Positions 23,083 through 33,780 of a stretch of 64,000 nucleotides of DNA are shown piece after piece. The first letter of the stretch is position 1; the number at the start of each line of letters is the position of its first letter. The notes under the pieces are model-generated. The model was not told the DNA's origin, searched no databases, and saw nothing but the letters and a program-made list of their open reading frames with translations. A program made the position numbers and the translations under genes. The DNA is from Siphonodentalium dalli (lineage: Eukaryota; Mollusca; Scaphopoda; Gadilida; Siphonodentaliidae), in NCBI GenBank assembly GCA_032622095.1, contig CP136064.1, positions 143,425,954 to 143,489,953 on the forward strand, given 5' to 3'.

Positions 23083-23347
23083 ACAGAGGAGAAAGGCCAC
23101 ATGTAACAATTCATCCGAAAGAGGTCGTGAGAATAAAGTTGAGTCCCTTGTGTAGCAAGCAAACCGACAAGACTTCTCCCATTTCTTGAGCACATGTCCA
23201 TTCCTCCCTCCTGGCGATAAACGTTTCATAATGAGGACATGCTCAATTATTGCATGTGAAGATGACAAATTTGGAGAGATAGACACAGAGTGTGCTGATG
23301 ACAACCTACGAACATCACTCGACCATTCGAATGCGCGGTGAGTACAA
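23083..23347 (+). pseudogene. Gypsy-A zinc-knuckle remnant
   Basis: One frame from about 23,150 reads ...NRQDFSHFLSTCPFLPPGDK..., the distal half of a CxxC-H-C knuckle; the first cysteine pair is missing or shifted. The frame stays open to a TGA at 23,339-23,341, beyond which it joins the protease frame. Confidence 0.5.
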
Positions 23348-23863
23348 GTGAAGAAATCTCCAGTTCTCAACACATTCTATGCTCATCATCCTGTGTGTGT
23401 GACTATTGATTCTGGTGCAGAAACGAACATGATATGGGCGTCACTCGCTACACAGCTTGGACTAAAAATCACAGAGTCTTGCCAACAAGCTCTGCAGGAC
23501 GATGGTAGATCCCCACTAACCATTCTGGGTGAAATGAGATTAAAGCTTACATATGAATGCAGTGATGCGCTAGTGGTGGAGACCCTGGATGTAGACGTAC
23601 TCGTGGGTGTATCTTTCATGACAACTAATGATATTAGTGTACGACCTGCAAAAGGAATTGTTAATATCGGCAATAAATCCTTCTCATACAGTCATCAGAC
23701 CAAGTCACGAGGTCCTCATGCTGTTAGGCGAAATAACGTTCACGTACTTCGTGTTCCCAAGACAACACTGTGGCCAGGAGAATATCTCGAACTCGGATTG
23801 CCAGATGATATTGATCTCGTTTCAGTACTGGCCATCGAACCCCGGTTTAATAGACGAAACTAA
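23348..23863 (+). pseudogene. Gypsy-A retropepsin-like aspartic protease
   Basis: The catalytic loop VTIDSGAETNMI has its aspartate at 23,408-23,410. The fold is supported by the later VLVGVSFMTTNDISVRPAKG block, the second psi-loop region of retroelement proteases. The frame runs to a TAA at 23,863. It is the only segment of this element where domain and frame agree over more than 150 residues. Confidence 0.7.
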
Positions 23864-24980
23864 CCATTCAACACGACAATGGCCAATTCCCGGAATCATA
23901 CAAGCCGTAGCGAGGAACATAAGAATAAGCAACGACACCGGTAAAATAGTAAATTTGCCAAAAATGAATATTTCGGTCAAATCGTACCTGTCACAAGCGA
24001 ACAGTCTATCATAGACTTCTATACTCCACCTACAGAGACGTCAAATATCAATTGACCAATAAATGTATCTACCACTACAGGCCGTGACTCTCAACCAAAT
24101 GGACTATACCAAGATATTCTGCATTCACATGCTGTTACTGTCGATCCTTACTGCATTCTTCAGCCTAAAGTGAAAGAAGAATTATTTGTTGCATTAGCTG
24201 ACTACGATACCGTCTTTGATCCCAAGTTCGGGGGATACAATGGTGCTTTTGGAAAATTTGAGAACGTTGTTAATATGGGACCCGTACAGCCACCACAGCG
24301 AAAGGGTCATGTGCCACAGTATTCTCGGGATAAGTGGTAGAGTTACAGGACAAATTCGACAAGTTAGAGAAATTGGGTGTATTCCGAAAACCAGAGGAGA
24401 TTGGCATGGTGGCGGAGTACCTCAACCCGTCGTTCCTGTTAAGAAACCATATGGAGGTTTTAGACTCGTGACAGCATTTGGTGATGTTGGGAGATATAGC
24501 AAACCAGAACCTGCTGTCATGCCTGATGTCAATTTCACACTACGGAATAATTGCACAGTGGAGATATATCGCAGTATCGGATCTCACAAATTCCTTTTAC
24601 CAAATTCCTCTGTCAAAAGAATCGGCAAAATACTACGGTGTTGCCACACCATTTAGAGGCGTTCGCATGTTAATGTCACAGGTTCTTGGAGATCTACTGA
24701 AAGAGGGCATCGTCGGAAAACTAGCGGATGATCTGTTTTGCAGTGGTAACACACCTGAGGAGCTGCTACATAACTTTAAGCATGTATTAGCAGCATTTGA
24801 GAAATGTGGTCTAAAGTTGTCCACCTCAAAAACAATTATCGCACCAAAGAGAACCACAATATTAGGTTGGAACTGGTCAGAGGGTCGGTTGCAAGCAAAC
24901 GGACACACCATATCTGCTTTGTCGACATGCAATCGACCAACAACTGTACATGGCTTACCTAGGAGCTTACAAGATCTTAG
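23864..24980 (+). pseudogene. Gypsy-A reverse transcriptase, frameshifted
   Basis: Fragments appear in three frames: a leader with [12 protein letters not shown] (near 24,227), [15 protein letters not shown] (near 24,364), [20 protein letters not shown] (near 24,440), [16 protein letters not shown] (near 24,578) and the catalytic LADDLFCSG (aspartates at 24,727-24,732). The last is followed by GLKLSTSKT and ILGWNW, the palm-thumb transition. At least four frame changes are needed to read it through. Confidence 0.75.
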
Positions 24981-25560
24981 CTAGAGTGCTGCCACAATGT
25001 GCAAGTTTGATAGCTCCACTTGACAATATGATCGCAGGGTGTACATCTCACGACACACTCATGTGGTCGGATGAAAGAATTGACGCTTTTGTTGCATCAC
25101 AGAATCACTTGGTTAACAAAAAAACCATTACAATGCCACGCAAGAGCGACCAACTGTGGATAGTCACCGATGCCTCAGTAAAGCAACGCGGGATGGGAGC
25201 CACACTATATGCAGTGCAATCAGGAAAGCCCAGACTTGCAGGCTTCTTCAGCGCCAAGATAAAAAAGCCACACATTAAATAGCTTCCATGTGAAATAGAT
25301 GTTAAACACTTCAGCCACTTCATTGTACAGAGCGACAACCAGCATACATACTCACGGACAGCAAACCATGCGTTCAAGCATTCAACAAAATGTGCAGGGG
25401 AGAGTTCTCAGCAAACCCATGAGTGGCTACTTTCTTGACCGTTTTTAGTTGTTATCAGGTATCCGTTCACCACATTCAAGGGAATAATAATCTACTGTCC
25501 AATTTCGCGAGTCGCAATTCGATGGAGTGCAATTACCCACAGTGTCGCATTTGCATGTTA
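24950..25560 (+). pseudogene. Gypsy-A RNase H
   Basis: The tether [16 protein letters not shown] leads to the RNase H core with WIVTDASVKQRGMG (first acidic residue) near 25,157. A stop at 25,280 and a frame change separate the later VHHIQGNNNLLSNFASRN block near 25,455, which holds the usual histidine before the integrase. Confidence 0.65.
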
Positions 25561-25763
25561 GTTTCACAAGCTGAAGACTCTGTTGTGAGCAACATGTCAA
25601 TTGAAGACGTCCTGCATACAAATGTTCGATTACTGTTTACAAGTCGAGCGGCTTGGCTAGAGACACAGTCCGAGTGCCCGGATCTTTGCCAATCTCGCGC
25701 TCATATGACCCAAGGCACTAAACCGTCGATGAAGAACACTAATGCCGAGATGTCAAAAGATAT

Positions 25764-26640
25764 TTGAACGTGATCATGCTTGTAAAAGTTGGTCTCCTAG
25801 TTGTGAAACAGCAGGAGCCTTTGACAATAGAACGCGAATGCATCGTGGTGCCCCGACAAGTTGTCGATGGTCTCATGACAGCTCTAGATCTGAAACTGAA
25901 ACACCCGACTGCACATCAACTTAAAGTCATCAGTCGGAGATATTTTTACGTCCTTGATCTAGACAAAGCTGTGGATACTGTTTCACAAAGCTGCCAAATG
26001 TGCGCGTCGCTTCGCGAAGTTCCACATATGCTCAGAGACCAATCTACGAGTGACCCTCCTGACAAAGTGGGCATCTCGTTCGCAGCCAATGTGCTCAGAA
26101 GAAACCGCCAGATGGTGCTAGTTCTAAGGGAAACGGTCACGTCGTACACATATGCGCAAATTGTTTGTGACGACTGATCTGAGACACTCTGGGATTCACT
26201 CCAAAATATGTGTGTTAAGCTGGCTCCACTTAACGGCCCACCAGTCGTCATTCACACATATCCCGCACCCGGGTTTCAGGGTTTAGCCAGCGACGAAACT
26301 CTCCACACAGGCACAACATTGCCATTGAGCTGGGTCGAGCGAAGAACATAAATAAAAATCCTGTAGCAGTAAAAGACATCCATGAGCTGGAGGCTGAGAT
26401 CACACGTCAAGGCAGGATAGACGTTTCAACTACTCTGAAACTAAACTTAGCCGTCGCTCAACTCAACTCCCGAATTCGCTCAAGTGGTTTGTCCGCAAAA
26501 GAAATGTTTTATCAAAGGGATCAGTTCACAAACGATCAACTTCCTACTCGTGACAGAGAACTGATTATTGATCAGAACACGAGGCCCAAAGATAACCATC
26601 CACACAGTGAGGCGTCACATTTTTCAATTTTTGAAATCTA
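25764..26640 (+). pseudogene. Gypsy-A integrase, inactive
   Basis: An HHCC zinc domain is visible (HPTAH ... CQMC, near 25,903-26,005). The core follows as GISFAANVLRRNR, then after a stop and frameshift VIHTYPAPGFQGL, and later NKNPVAVKDIHELEAEI. From remembered relatives, the two catalytic aspartates would sit at N (codon 26,088-26,090) and at Y of HTYPAPG, and the glutamate at V of PVAV. If so, all three catalytic residues are replaced. The similarity fades by about 26,610. Confidence 0.6.
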
Positions 26641-27250
26641 TTATTTTTCACCATTGTGAATTATTAGTGGCCCAGTAGACAGTTTACGAGCCAACGGTCT
26701 CATACCAAATTGCGGATGAGGATGGATAACTCTAAAATAAAGAGGCTTTCTGTAGATAATAAGGCCAAATTTCGTTGAAAACATGTTGATAAATAACACG
26801 TTTCGGGCAATTTTATACTATAGTTGACAGTGGCTAGCATTATTTTTGGGCAATTATTCGTTCTGATATTATAAACTGGCATGAAGCGGCATTTCTAAAA
26901 TTGTTGTTGTTGTTGTTGGAATTTGATTATGTGGGGACCATCGAATCGGATTGAGTACCTTTAAAGCCCATCCCTGAGGATAAGCCCAGTCTATGTTTTT
27001 GCTCCCAAAAAATCATGGGGTGGTCGTTGTAGATAAGCCGACCCCCATTTTTAGAACTTAGAGGGTGAGTATACAATGATGTCAGTTAATAATAACTCTG
27101 AATGAAGATGACAAAACTTCATGCACAAAAATAGCATTACTCCAGCTAATTTCCATTGCAAAGTAATTAATAATACCTGTACTATTGTGTTTTACAAAAT
27201 GCTGTATTACAATATATAAGATGATCTTTGTGTCTTATTTTGAATATTTA
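26641..27250. other. Intergenic with (TTG)n microsatellite
   Basis: A short TTG tract lies at 26,900-26,918. No LTR matching the upstream side of Gypsy-A was found, and no gene is apparent. Confidence 0.5.
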
Positions 27251-27693
27251 TCTATTATATATTTTTAAACTTCTGCCTGTATGTGTGTTTGTATGTGTGT
27301 TATAGACTCGAAAACTGCTTGACTGATCCGACTCAAATTTGGTATGTATAGGTCTACTTTGATCCTTGATCCGGGGAACAATATGGGAGGGTCCAATTTC
27401 ACATTCGACCGTGTCCTTGTCCTTGACCTTGACCTCCCTCATATACGCTCATATAGGAATGTTTCTGCACCTCGACCAATCCGATTCAAATTTGGTATGT
27501 AGGCCAACTTTTATCCCGGGAACGATATGGGTGGGTCTAAATACACGTGCGACCTTGACCATGACCTTGCTCATATACGCTCATATTGGCATGTTTCTGG
27601 ACCGATTGAACAATAGTTTGTCCAGACGCTGTATATTTTGCCCAGACGGAGAAATCCCTAAATAGCCCGGACAAAGTCAGGCACATCAGCTAC
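27251..27693 (+). mobile_element. Helitron-like non-autonomous unit 1
   Basis: It begins with TC (TCTATTATATATTTT) after an A at 27,250. Near the end a hairpin CCGGAC-aaa-GTCAGG (27,667-27,681) is followed by 'cacatcagCTAC', a one-base variant of the Helitron CTAG end. The interior has 'gactcgaaaactg...gatccgactcaaatttgg'. The next unit starts immediately. Confidence 0.6.
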
Positions 27694-29058
27694 TCTATTA
27701 TATATTTTGGAACTTCTGTCTGTATGTATCAGACCTGTTACTTGTCACGGATTCGCCGTGAGACTCCCGCTTTCAGCAATAATCAGCATGCATTTCACGG
27801 TGTCACAGCGACACCTCCTAATCTCACGGTTTGAAACAATCTTCTCAAACAAAAAAATAATTAAAAGTTACTTTCGTTTTCGTTGTACTATAACGCGGTA
27901 AGCGAGATTATGCGAGACTACCTGGGTGCGATTGTTTAGCGTCCGGTGCAGATACTCCTGTTATGCAATAATATCGCGATAGCTTGGAGTAGCTGCCACT
28001 ATGCCGCGGGTAATTAGTCTGGCAATAAATGGTTTGTCACCCACATGTTTTAACAAACAAAGGAGGAATGAGATGAGCAACATCAAGTTATATAACTAAT
28101 ATTAACTATGCCAGATTGTTTTCATATTGGATTACAAACAAGCTTTATGCATGACCCCTATATATAGGAAGCCCATTGAATATGGTCATTTATAAATTAT
28201 ATATGTCTCGGTAAATTGGCGACAATACATTATATTTTTGAAATGTCTGATTCTGTGGAAAGACCGGCAAAACGCCGATGATACGATTCAAAGTTTAAGG
28301 ACTCGTGAAATGGTATGATAAAATTCAAAAGAAACATATGTTCTAGATTTTAAACTTTACAAGTCCGTTCCTGAATTGTACTTTTTAACATGACAGTTGA
28401 AATCTCGTGAGATCTAAATCAAAGTTATGAAACCGAAAGTAGTTTACGGTTGTTGATAGGTGGCCTGCAATGTTTTCTCGAAAATGAGACAATAAAATGT
28501 ACAACTGCACAGTAACTGTTTTCTTGAAGAATACTTTGTTAATTTGTTATCAAACTTGCATGTTTCTGTGTGAAATTAAAAAAAAAAATTCTTTATTGAA
28601 ATTACAAAAATACAAAAGGAATTCAATTATTTAAAATCTCCCGGATGGTGACCCCAATCTCACGGAAAATCGTGACCAGTCTCCCGGAAAATAATTTTTT
28701 TAGGGTAACAGGTCTCGTATGTATGTATGTGTTATAGACTCGAAAACTGTTAGACCGATCTGACTCAAATTTGGTCTGTAGGCCTACTTTGATCTCGGGA
28801 ATGTGGATCGATCGAACAATAGTTTTTTTCTTTCTCCTAATACTTTTCAATGCTGTTTGCTCAGTATTGTTCGTAGGACAAAAAGCATTGTCTATAATGA
28901 GGCATTGAATTAGGCAATCATTTCAAAATCACAATTCCCCATCAGTCTCAATTTTGCAATGTCCACAAACAAGTCCAAACACTGTATATTCTGCTCAGAC
29001 AGAGGCGATCACAAAGAAATCCCTATATAGCCCAGACGAAGTCTGGCACATCAGCTAG
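27694..29058 (+). mobile_element. Helitron-like non-autonomous unit 2 (interrupted)
   Basis: The start TCTATTATATATTTTGGAAC repeats unit 1. After an inserted hAT-like element, unit 2 resumes with 'gtgttatagactcgaaaact'. It ends with a perfect hairpin CCAGAC-gaa-GTCTGG (29,032-29,046), then 'cacatcagCTAG' ending at 29,058, followed by T. With A at 27,250 this gives the A|T target of Helitrons for the two-unit array. No Rep/helicase coding sequence is present. Confidence 0.7.
27730..28716. mobile_element. hAT-like non-autonomous element, 987 bp
   Basis: Terminal inverted repeats AGACCTGTTAC at 27,731-27,741 and 28,705-28,715 sit inside one extra C on each side. The flanks are GTATGTAT at 27,722-27,729 and 28,717-28,724, an 8-bp duplication as in hAT elements; the local (GTAT)n context makes the exact size less certain. 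Subterminal 'tcacgratt..ccgtgaga' text is present in inverted form at both ends. No transposase frame is visible. Confidence 0.6.
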
Positions 29059-29187
29059 TCCAACATAAAACACAAAACACAAAACAAATTATTTTCATTA
29101 AATAAAATAATATACATCATGGTACATATAAAACACAACATTACATTAGCATTATGAATGTAAATTGAGATTTTGCATGTTGTGTCC
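29059..29187. other. Spacer between Helitron and LTR element
   Basis: AT-rich text with 'aaaacacaaaacacaaaac'. The last four bases, GTCC, are the target duplication of the LTR element. Confidence 0.5.
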
Positions 29188-29673
29188 TGTCCGATAGTAC
29201 AGAAGATATCGGTTGATATATAATTATGTTCCCAGTATTGGTATAACGTATTGTACAGATAAACACAGCACATCGAGATATAACTAATAGAATAGATACA
29301 ATCATAATTATCAAGATCATATTCTAAATTGGATGTGACATGTACTACCATATTATGTGTTGGAAGGATCAGACCACGATCGTTCCACCATACCGATGGC
29401 ATGATACACGTCACATGGTAGGTGTATCATATGCATCATACCTTATTAGGATGCACGATACACCATACGTTGTAATAACTACTAGCATCGAGAGATACCA
29501 AGAAACACTCTCTCTCCATCAGCCGATCCGACTAGACCTCTTTTACCGATGCTCCTGCTGTGTTTATCACTATGACTTATACACATATAAAGTTATCAAA
29601 AGCTACGGACAGTTATTGTTATCAATGTTCCCGACGCGGCCAATTCAACATCTAAACCCTAGACACCGGGACA
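29188..29673 (+). repeat. 5' LTR of Gypsy-B
   Basis: 486 bp beginning TGTCCGATAG and ending CACCGGGACA, with the short inverted TGTCC/GGACA ends. It matches 36,988-37,483. A possible TATA-like 'catataaag' lies near 29,584. Confidence 0.9.
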
Positions 29674-29674
29674 A

Positions 29675-29692
29675 TGGTGCTCGTGAGCTTGG
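29675..29692 (+). promoter_or_regulatory. Putative primer binding site
   Basis: TGGTGCTCGTGAGCTTGG begins one base after the 5' LTR. A TGG start complements the CCA tail of a tRNA. The matching tRNA was not identified. Confidence 0.5.
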
Positions 29693-29926
29693 AACCAGAA
29701 CTTGTGTTTTCGTTCATACGTGAGTACTTACTATACCAACCAGGACGTTTCTTTTTATCTAATAATTTCAAATTAAATATACACAATACCCGCATTATGT
29801 TCTAGAGCAATTCTATAATGCCACAATTTGAATGTGCAAGTGCCAACCCAATTCAAATTATTAATTTCTTATATACCTGCAATTTTGCCTTTTCCATTCC
29901 CAATTACTTTAGTAATTAAAATCAAG

Positions 29927-31121
29927 ATGAATATGACACAAAGTCACCCTTCCTGTCCTTCCTTGTCGGATGACGTTAATTATAGTAGCGCCCAAGTCGA
30001 TGGAGAGATAGAGCGAATGCGATCTATTTTGCATGAAACCCATAAAAATCACGAGGTACGAAACGCAAATGACAGCGTCGTACTAGATCGCATTTCCACA
30101 CAATTGGGTCATTTTAATAGTGCAATAGACCAACAGTTGGACGCCACACGCATTTCGTCAGCAATTCAAATGGCAACTGGTGTGACAAATGTTATCACCC
30201 CTTTTTCGGGAGACCCTAAATCTTTTCTTGAATGGACCAACGAATTATATCGCTATGGCCAAGCAATTGATGCGACTAATCAAACATTAATTAAATTTGC
30301 TCTGCAGACCAGCAGAGGTTCAGTTTTCGAATTTTTAACTCAGTTCACACAAGAACGCATAAATGCCGATGGTGTGATCAGAAGTACATGGGCAGAAATC
30401 AAGCAGGAATTAAAAGTTCGACATAGCGAAGCAAAAGAGATGCGCTCCTTATTTTTCAAGCAGCAAAGCAAACACCAGAAGAATCTGTACAAGTTTTTTC
30501 TGATAGATTACGATCATTAGCGATCGATGTGTATGGGCTAGTAAATATTCGACATAAAGTCGCCCAATTATATATGTGTGAACAATTCATCACTGGATTA
30601 AAGAGTAAATTATTGAGAGATAAACTTTTGCGAGAAGATCCACAGACCTTAAATCAAGCAACTGATCTCGCTTTAAGAGAATATACTATTCAACACCGAT
30701 TACAGTCTTATTATAGCCAGAATAATAAGAGTACTGATCGTAATTATCGATCATTTCGTGATAATAATTATTCTAGTATGGAAGGCAATAAATTTCAAGG
30801 ACGAACACTGGTAATAAATCTAATGCGCCCGCCACACCAGAAAGACGATGGCCAAGGTATTTACAGGGTAGAAATTCATTTAGCTCATGTTATTCGAATA
30901 ATAATCAGCGCCCACGGATTGGATCATATTCTAAACAAAATAGATATGATAACACGCGAAGTTGGCCTTATGTTCAACATATACGACAATCACGAAATTC
31001 TGTGTTTAATCCGCAAGCGAAACCATTTAGATTAATATGCCAATATTGTTCGATTCCTGGTCACAGTATTCAATGGTGTCGCAGACGATTAGCCGAGATG
31101 AATAAATATTATTTAAACTAA
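29927..31121 (+). pseudogene. Gypsy-B gag with zinc knuckle
   Basis: The likely start is ATG 29,927 (MNMTQSHPS, A at -3). Capsid-like text with FSGDPKSFLEWTNEL (near 30,207) runs in this frame to about 30,470, then shifts by +2 to ESVQVFSDRLRSLAIDVYG, and shifts again before a CCHC knuckle CQYCSIPGHSIQWC at 31,038-31,079. The knuckle has the canonical CX2CX4HX4C spacing. The last frame ends at TAA 31,119-31,121. Two frameshifts make it non-functional as written, unless they are assembly errors. Confidence 0.75.
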
Positions 31122-31273
31122 AATATTCCATTCAGAGAGGGGCATCTGGGTGGAATAATATAAAAGATAATAATAAGAAACAGTCTAATGCTCCATCAAA
31201 GTATAAGCAATATGTAAATAATAATGGACGACATTTATGTTCAACTTCTACAAATAAAAAACCCACAATTAAT

Positions 31274-31687
31274 GTGAAAAACACCGTAAATAAACAGATC
31301 AAATATTCCAATACAGTCGGCAGAACATTAAACAAAATTGTTCCCTTCTATAAACATGCGCATAATCAAGAACAGCAAAAGGAAAAATTAATACAACACC
31401 AGAAAAATATTAAATCAAATTTATCAATTCCGGAATATCAAAATAATTCAAAGTTAATGAAAGGCATAAATGCACAAGTGGCATCATCGATATTGATTAC
31501 AATAGGCACACAAAAATATCGAGCCATTCTGGATAGTGGAGCCGATATCAGTTTATGTTCATTAAAATTTTATAACAATTTAAAATATAAACCGCAAATG
31601 CAAGAAACGCAGTTTCATGCAACGTCTGCAAGTGGGGATGCATTTAATAACTATAAAAGGTTTCATCATATTAAATTTCCACTTTAA
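31274..31687 (+). pseudogene. Gypsy-B aspartic protease
   Basis: The active-site loop AILDSGADISLCS has its aspartate at 31,532-31,534. The upstream part is lysine- and asparagine-rich linker. The frame ends at 31,687 while homologous text continues in another frame toward RT, so a frameshift separates protease from polymerase. Confidence 0.75.
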
Positions 31688-31854
31688 TAAATTAAAGGTC
31701 TCACATAAATTCTATGTTTGCTCAAACATGCATCGATCTTTATTGATCGGCAGGATTTTCTCAGTGGAAGCAGCCCCAGACTATACTTCGTACGCCAAAT
31801 AATGAAGATTCGCGGAACAATCATTTCTCTTATACCAGATACCACGTTGCAACC

Positions 31855-33780
31855 TTGGTCAGAATACAGTCTGCCCATGTTATTCCACCAAAGACAACGA
31901 TATTAACGAAAGAGCGTATAATTGGAGGTAATAAATTGTTTGCCACAAAATTTCTGCAGGTGGAACCAATAGACGAAGGGTTTATGGGAAATGAACCTGG
32001 GTTGACAGCCGAATATACTGCAAGCACTAACAGCGAGAGTATACCTGTACTCATAAGCAATTACACAGATAAGTATTTTAATTTGCGACATGGATGTGTT
32101 ATAGGCAGGGTGTCTGCCGTAAGGTGTGTGGAAACACCTCATCAGAATAACAATGAAATAAAAGAAGAAATTAATCCAGATGATGTACAAGTTCCCGATT
32201 CATTTAGGGACGATTTAATACCACTAATTCGAAATAATAGTGATATTTTCGCTACAAAATTAACCGAATTAGGATGTACCACGGCTGTCACCATGAAGAT
32301 TCCCACGGGAGACCACCCACCAATAAGGTTAATGCCTCATCGATGCCCATTGAAAAAGCATGAAATTCTTAGTGATAAAATTGATGAATTATTACAAGCA
32401 AAAATAATTTCACCAGCCCCAGCAACTGAATGGTCATTTCCGTGTATGGTTCTAAGAAAAACAGATGATTCATATCGATTCATAGCCGACCTTCGCAGAC
32501 TTAATGCTATCACAAAACCCACATTCTTCCCAATCGATCAAATCGATGATATTCTGGCCGAAATGAAGGGAGTTAAATATATAACAGTTCTCGATTGTTT
32601 TTCTGCATATAATTGCATTCCAATACATCATGCGGATCGAAGTAAGACAACTATCACTTGTTTTAGAGGGAATTTTTCGTTTAACCGCGCCTGCTTCGGT
32701 GCCATTGGAAGTTCTAGCGCTTTTCTTCAACTCATGAATCGTGTGTTGGAGGGAGTTAAAGGATGCCGCGCCTATGTCGACGATTTAATTTTGTACTCAG
32801 TGGATAAGAAGTCCCATTTAAGGCTTCTTCAAGAAGTATTTGATCGCCTTAGGAAGTTTAATGTGAAATTAAAGTTAAAGAAATGTTCATTCTTTAAAAC
32901 AGAATGCTCATTTTTGGGGCACATCGTTGACCAACATGGGGTTAGACCAGATGCTCATAAAGTGAAAGCAATTCAAAATTTAGCACCGCCAACAAATGTG
33001 AAACAAGTGAGAAGTGTTATAGGATCATTCTCGTGGTTCCGGAAATTTATTCCTAAATTTAGTGAAATTTGTGGACCTTTGGTAGAATTGACAAAGAAAA
33101 ACACAAAATTTGAATGGACGGATGAGTGTGATAAGGCATTTCAAAAATTGAAATCTGATTTAACAGAAGCCACATATCTTGCATATCCAGATAAAAATGA
33201 ACCATTCATAATGTATACTGATGCCAGCGCGCATGCTATTGCAGCATTGATTACACAGTCACGTGACCCAGGTGACCCGTGTATATCAAGATCGAATACG
33301 GAAAATCCTATACATTTTATTTCCGCACGGCTGAATAAATCTCAAATTCGTTCATGGAGTACATTAGAACGGGAATGCTTTGCTATTTATTGGGCAATAA
33401 AGAAACTTCAATTTTATATCAGCGGGTCTCCGTTAATTATAAAGACTGACCACAAGGTACTAACTCATATGTTATCTGCTCCCATGGACAATAAAAATGT
33501 CGCACGTTGGGCTGTGTGCATAGCTGCCTATAAGCCGCAGATAATCCACATACCCGGCAAAGAGAATATATTTGCAGACTATTTATCACGACCGGAAAAG
33601 TTACAAACTGGTATGTCAGAGGTGCCAGATCAGTCCGACGTAAACGGCCCTGAACGAGAAGTACCAATGGATGTGGAAATAATTGACACATCTAAATTAA
33701 ACACAAAACAATATGCAAATTGTCGCATAGACAAAATTCTACCTGAAAATCAAGAAGCAATTCAGTTAGAGGGGGTTTGA
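31855..33780 (+). CDS. Gypsy-B reverse transcriptase and RNase H
   Basis: A 641-codon open frame, the longest in the window. After a linker it shows the RT blocks PIRLMPHRCPLKKHE, SFPCMVLRKTDDSYRFIADLR, LDCFSAYNCIPI, TTITCFRGNFSFNRACFG and the catalytic YVDDLILYS (aspartates 32,779-32,784). The connection domain has FLGHIVDQHGVRP. RNase H starts with the tether and has YTDASAHAIAALI (aspartate at 33,220-33,222), a conserved glutamate in TLERECFAIYW and KTDHKVL. It ends with IHIPGKENIFADYLSR. The first codon of the open frame is TTG; in the intact polyprotein it would be entered from the protease. The frame shifts at a G run near 33,770 into integrase. It makes the cDNA in the element's cytoplasmic particle. 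Confidence 0.85.
   Translation: MVRIQSAHVIPPKTTILTKERIIGGNKLFATKFLQVEPIDEGFMGNEPGLTAEYTASTNSESIPVLISNYTDKYFNLRHGCVIGRVSAVRCVETPHQNNNEIKEEINPDDVQVPDSFRDDLIPLIRNNSDIFATKLTELGCTTAVTMKIPTGDHPPIRLMPHRCPLKKHEILSDKIDELLQAKIISPAPATEWSFPCMVLRKTDDSYRFIADLRRLNAITKPTFFPIDQIDDILAEMKGVKYITVLDCFSAYNCIPIHHADRSKTTITCFRGNFSFNRACFGAIGSSSAFLQLMNRVLEGVKGCRAYVDDLILYSVDKKSHLRLLQEVFDRLRKFNVKLKLKKCSFFKTECSFLGHIVDQHGVRPDAHKVKAIQNLAPPTNVKQVRSVIGSFSWFRKFIPKFSEICGPLVELTKKNTKFEWTDECDKAFQKLKSDLTEATYLAYPDKNEPFIMYTDASAHAIAALITQSRDPGDPCISRSNTENPIHFISARLNKSQIRSWSTLERECFAIYWAIKKLQFYISGSPLIIKTDHKVLTHMLSAPMDNKNVARWAVCIAAYKPQIIHIPGKENIFADYLSRPEKLQTGMSEVPDQSDVNGPEREVPMDVEIIDTSKLNTKQYANCRIDKILPENQEAIQLEGV

Larger units (their letters stand above)
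22585..26640 (+). mobile_element. Broken Ty3/Gypsy-like retrotransposon (Gypsy-A)
   Basis: Gag, zinc-knuckle, aspartic protease, reverse transcriptase, RNase H and integrase segments occur in this order on the plus strand, the Ty3/Gypsy order. Many stops and frameshifts break it. No pair of long terminal repeats was seen around it. Codon composition is more GC-rich than in the LTR element at 29-37 kb, so the two are separate lineages. Confidence 0.8.
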
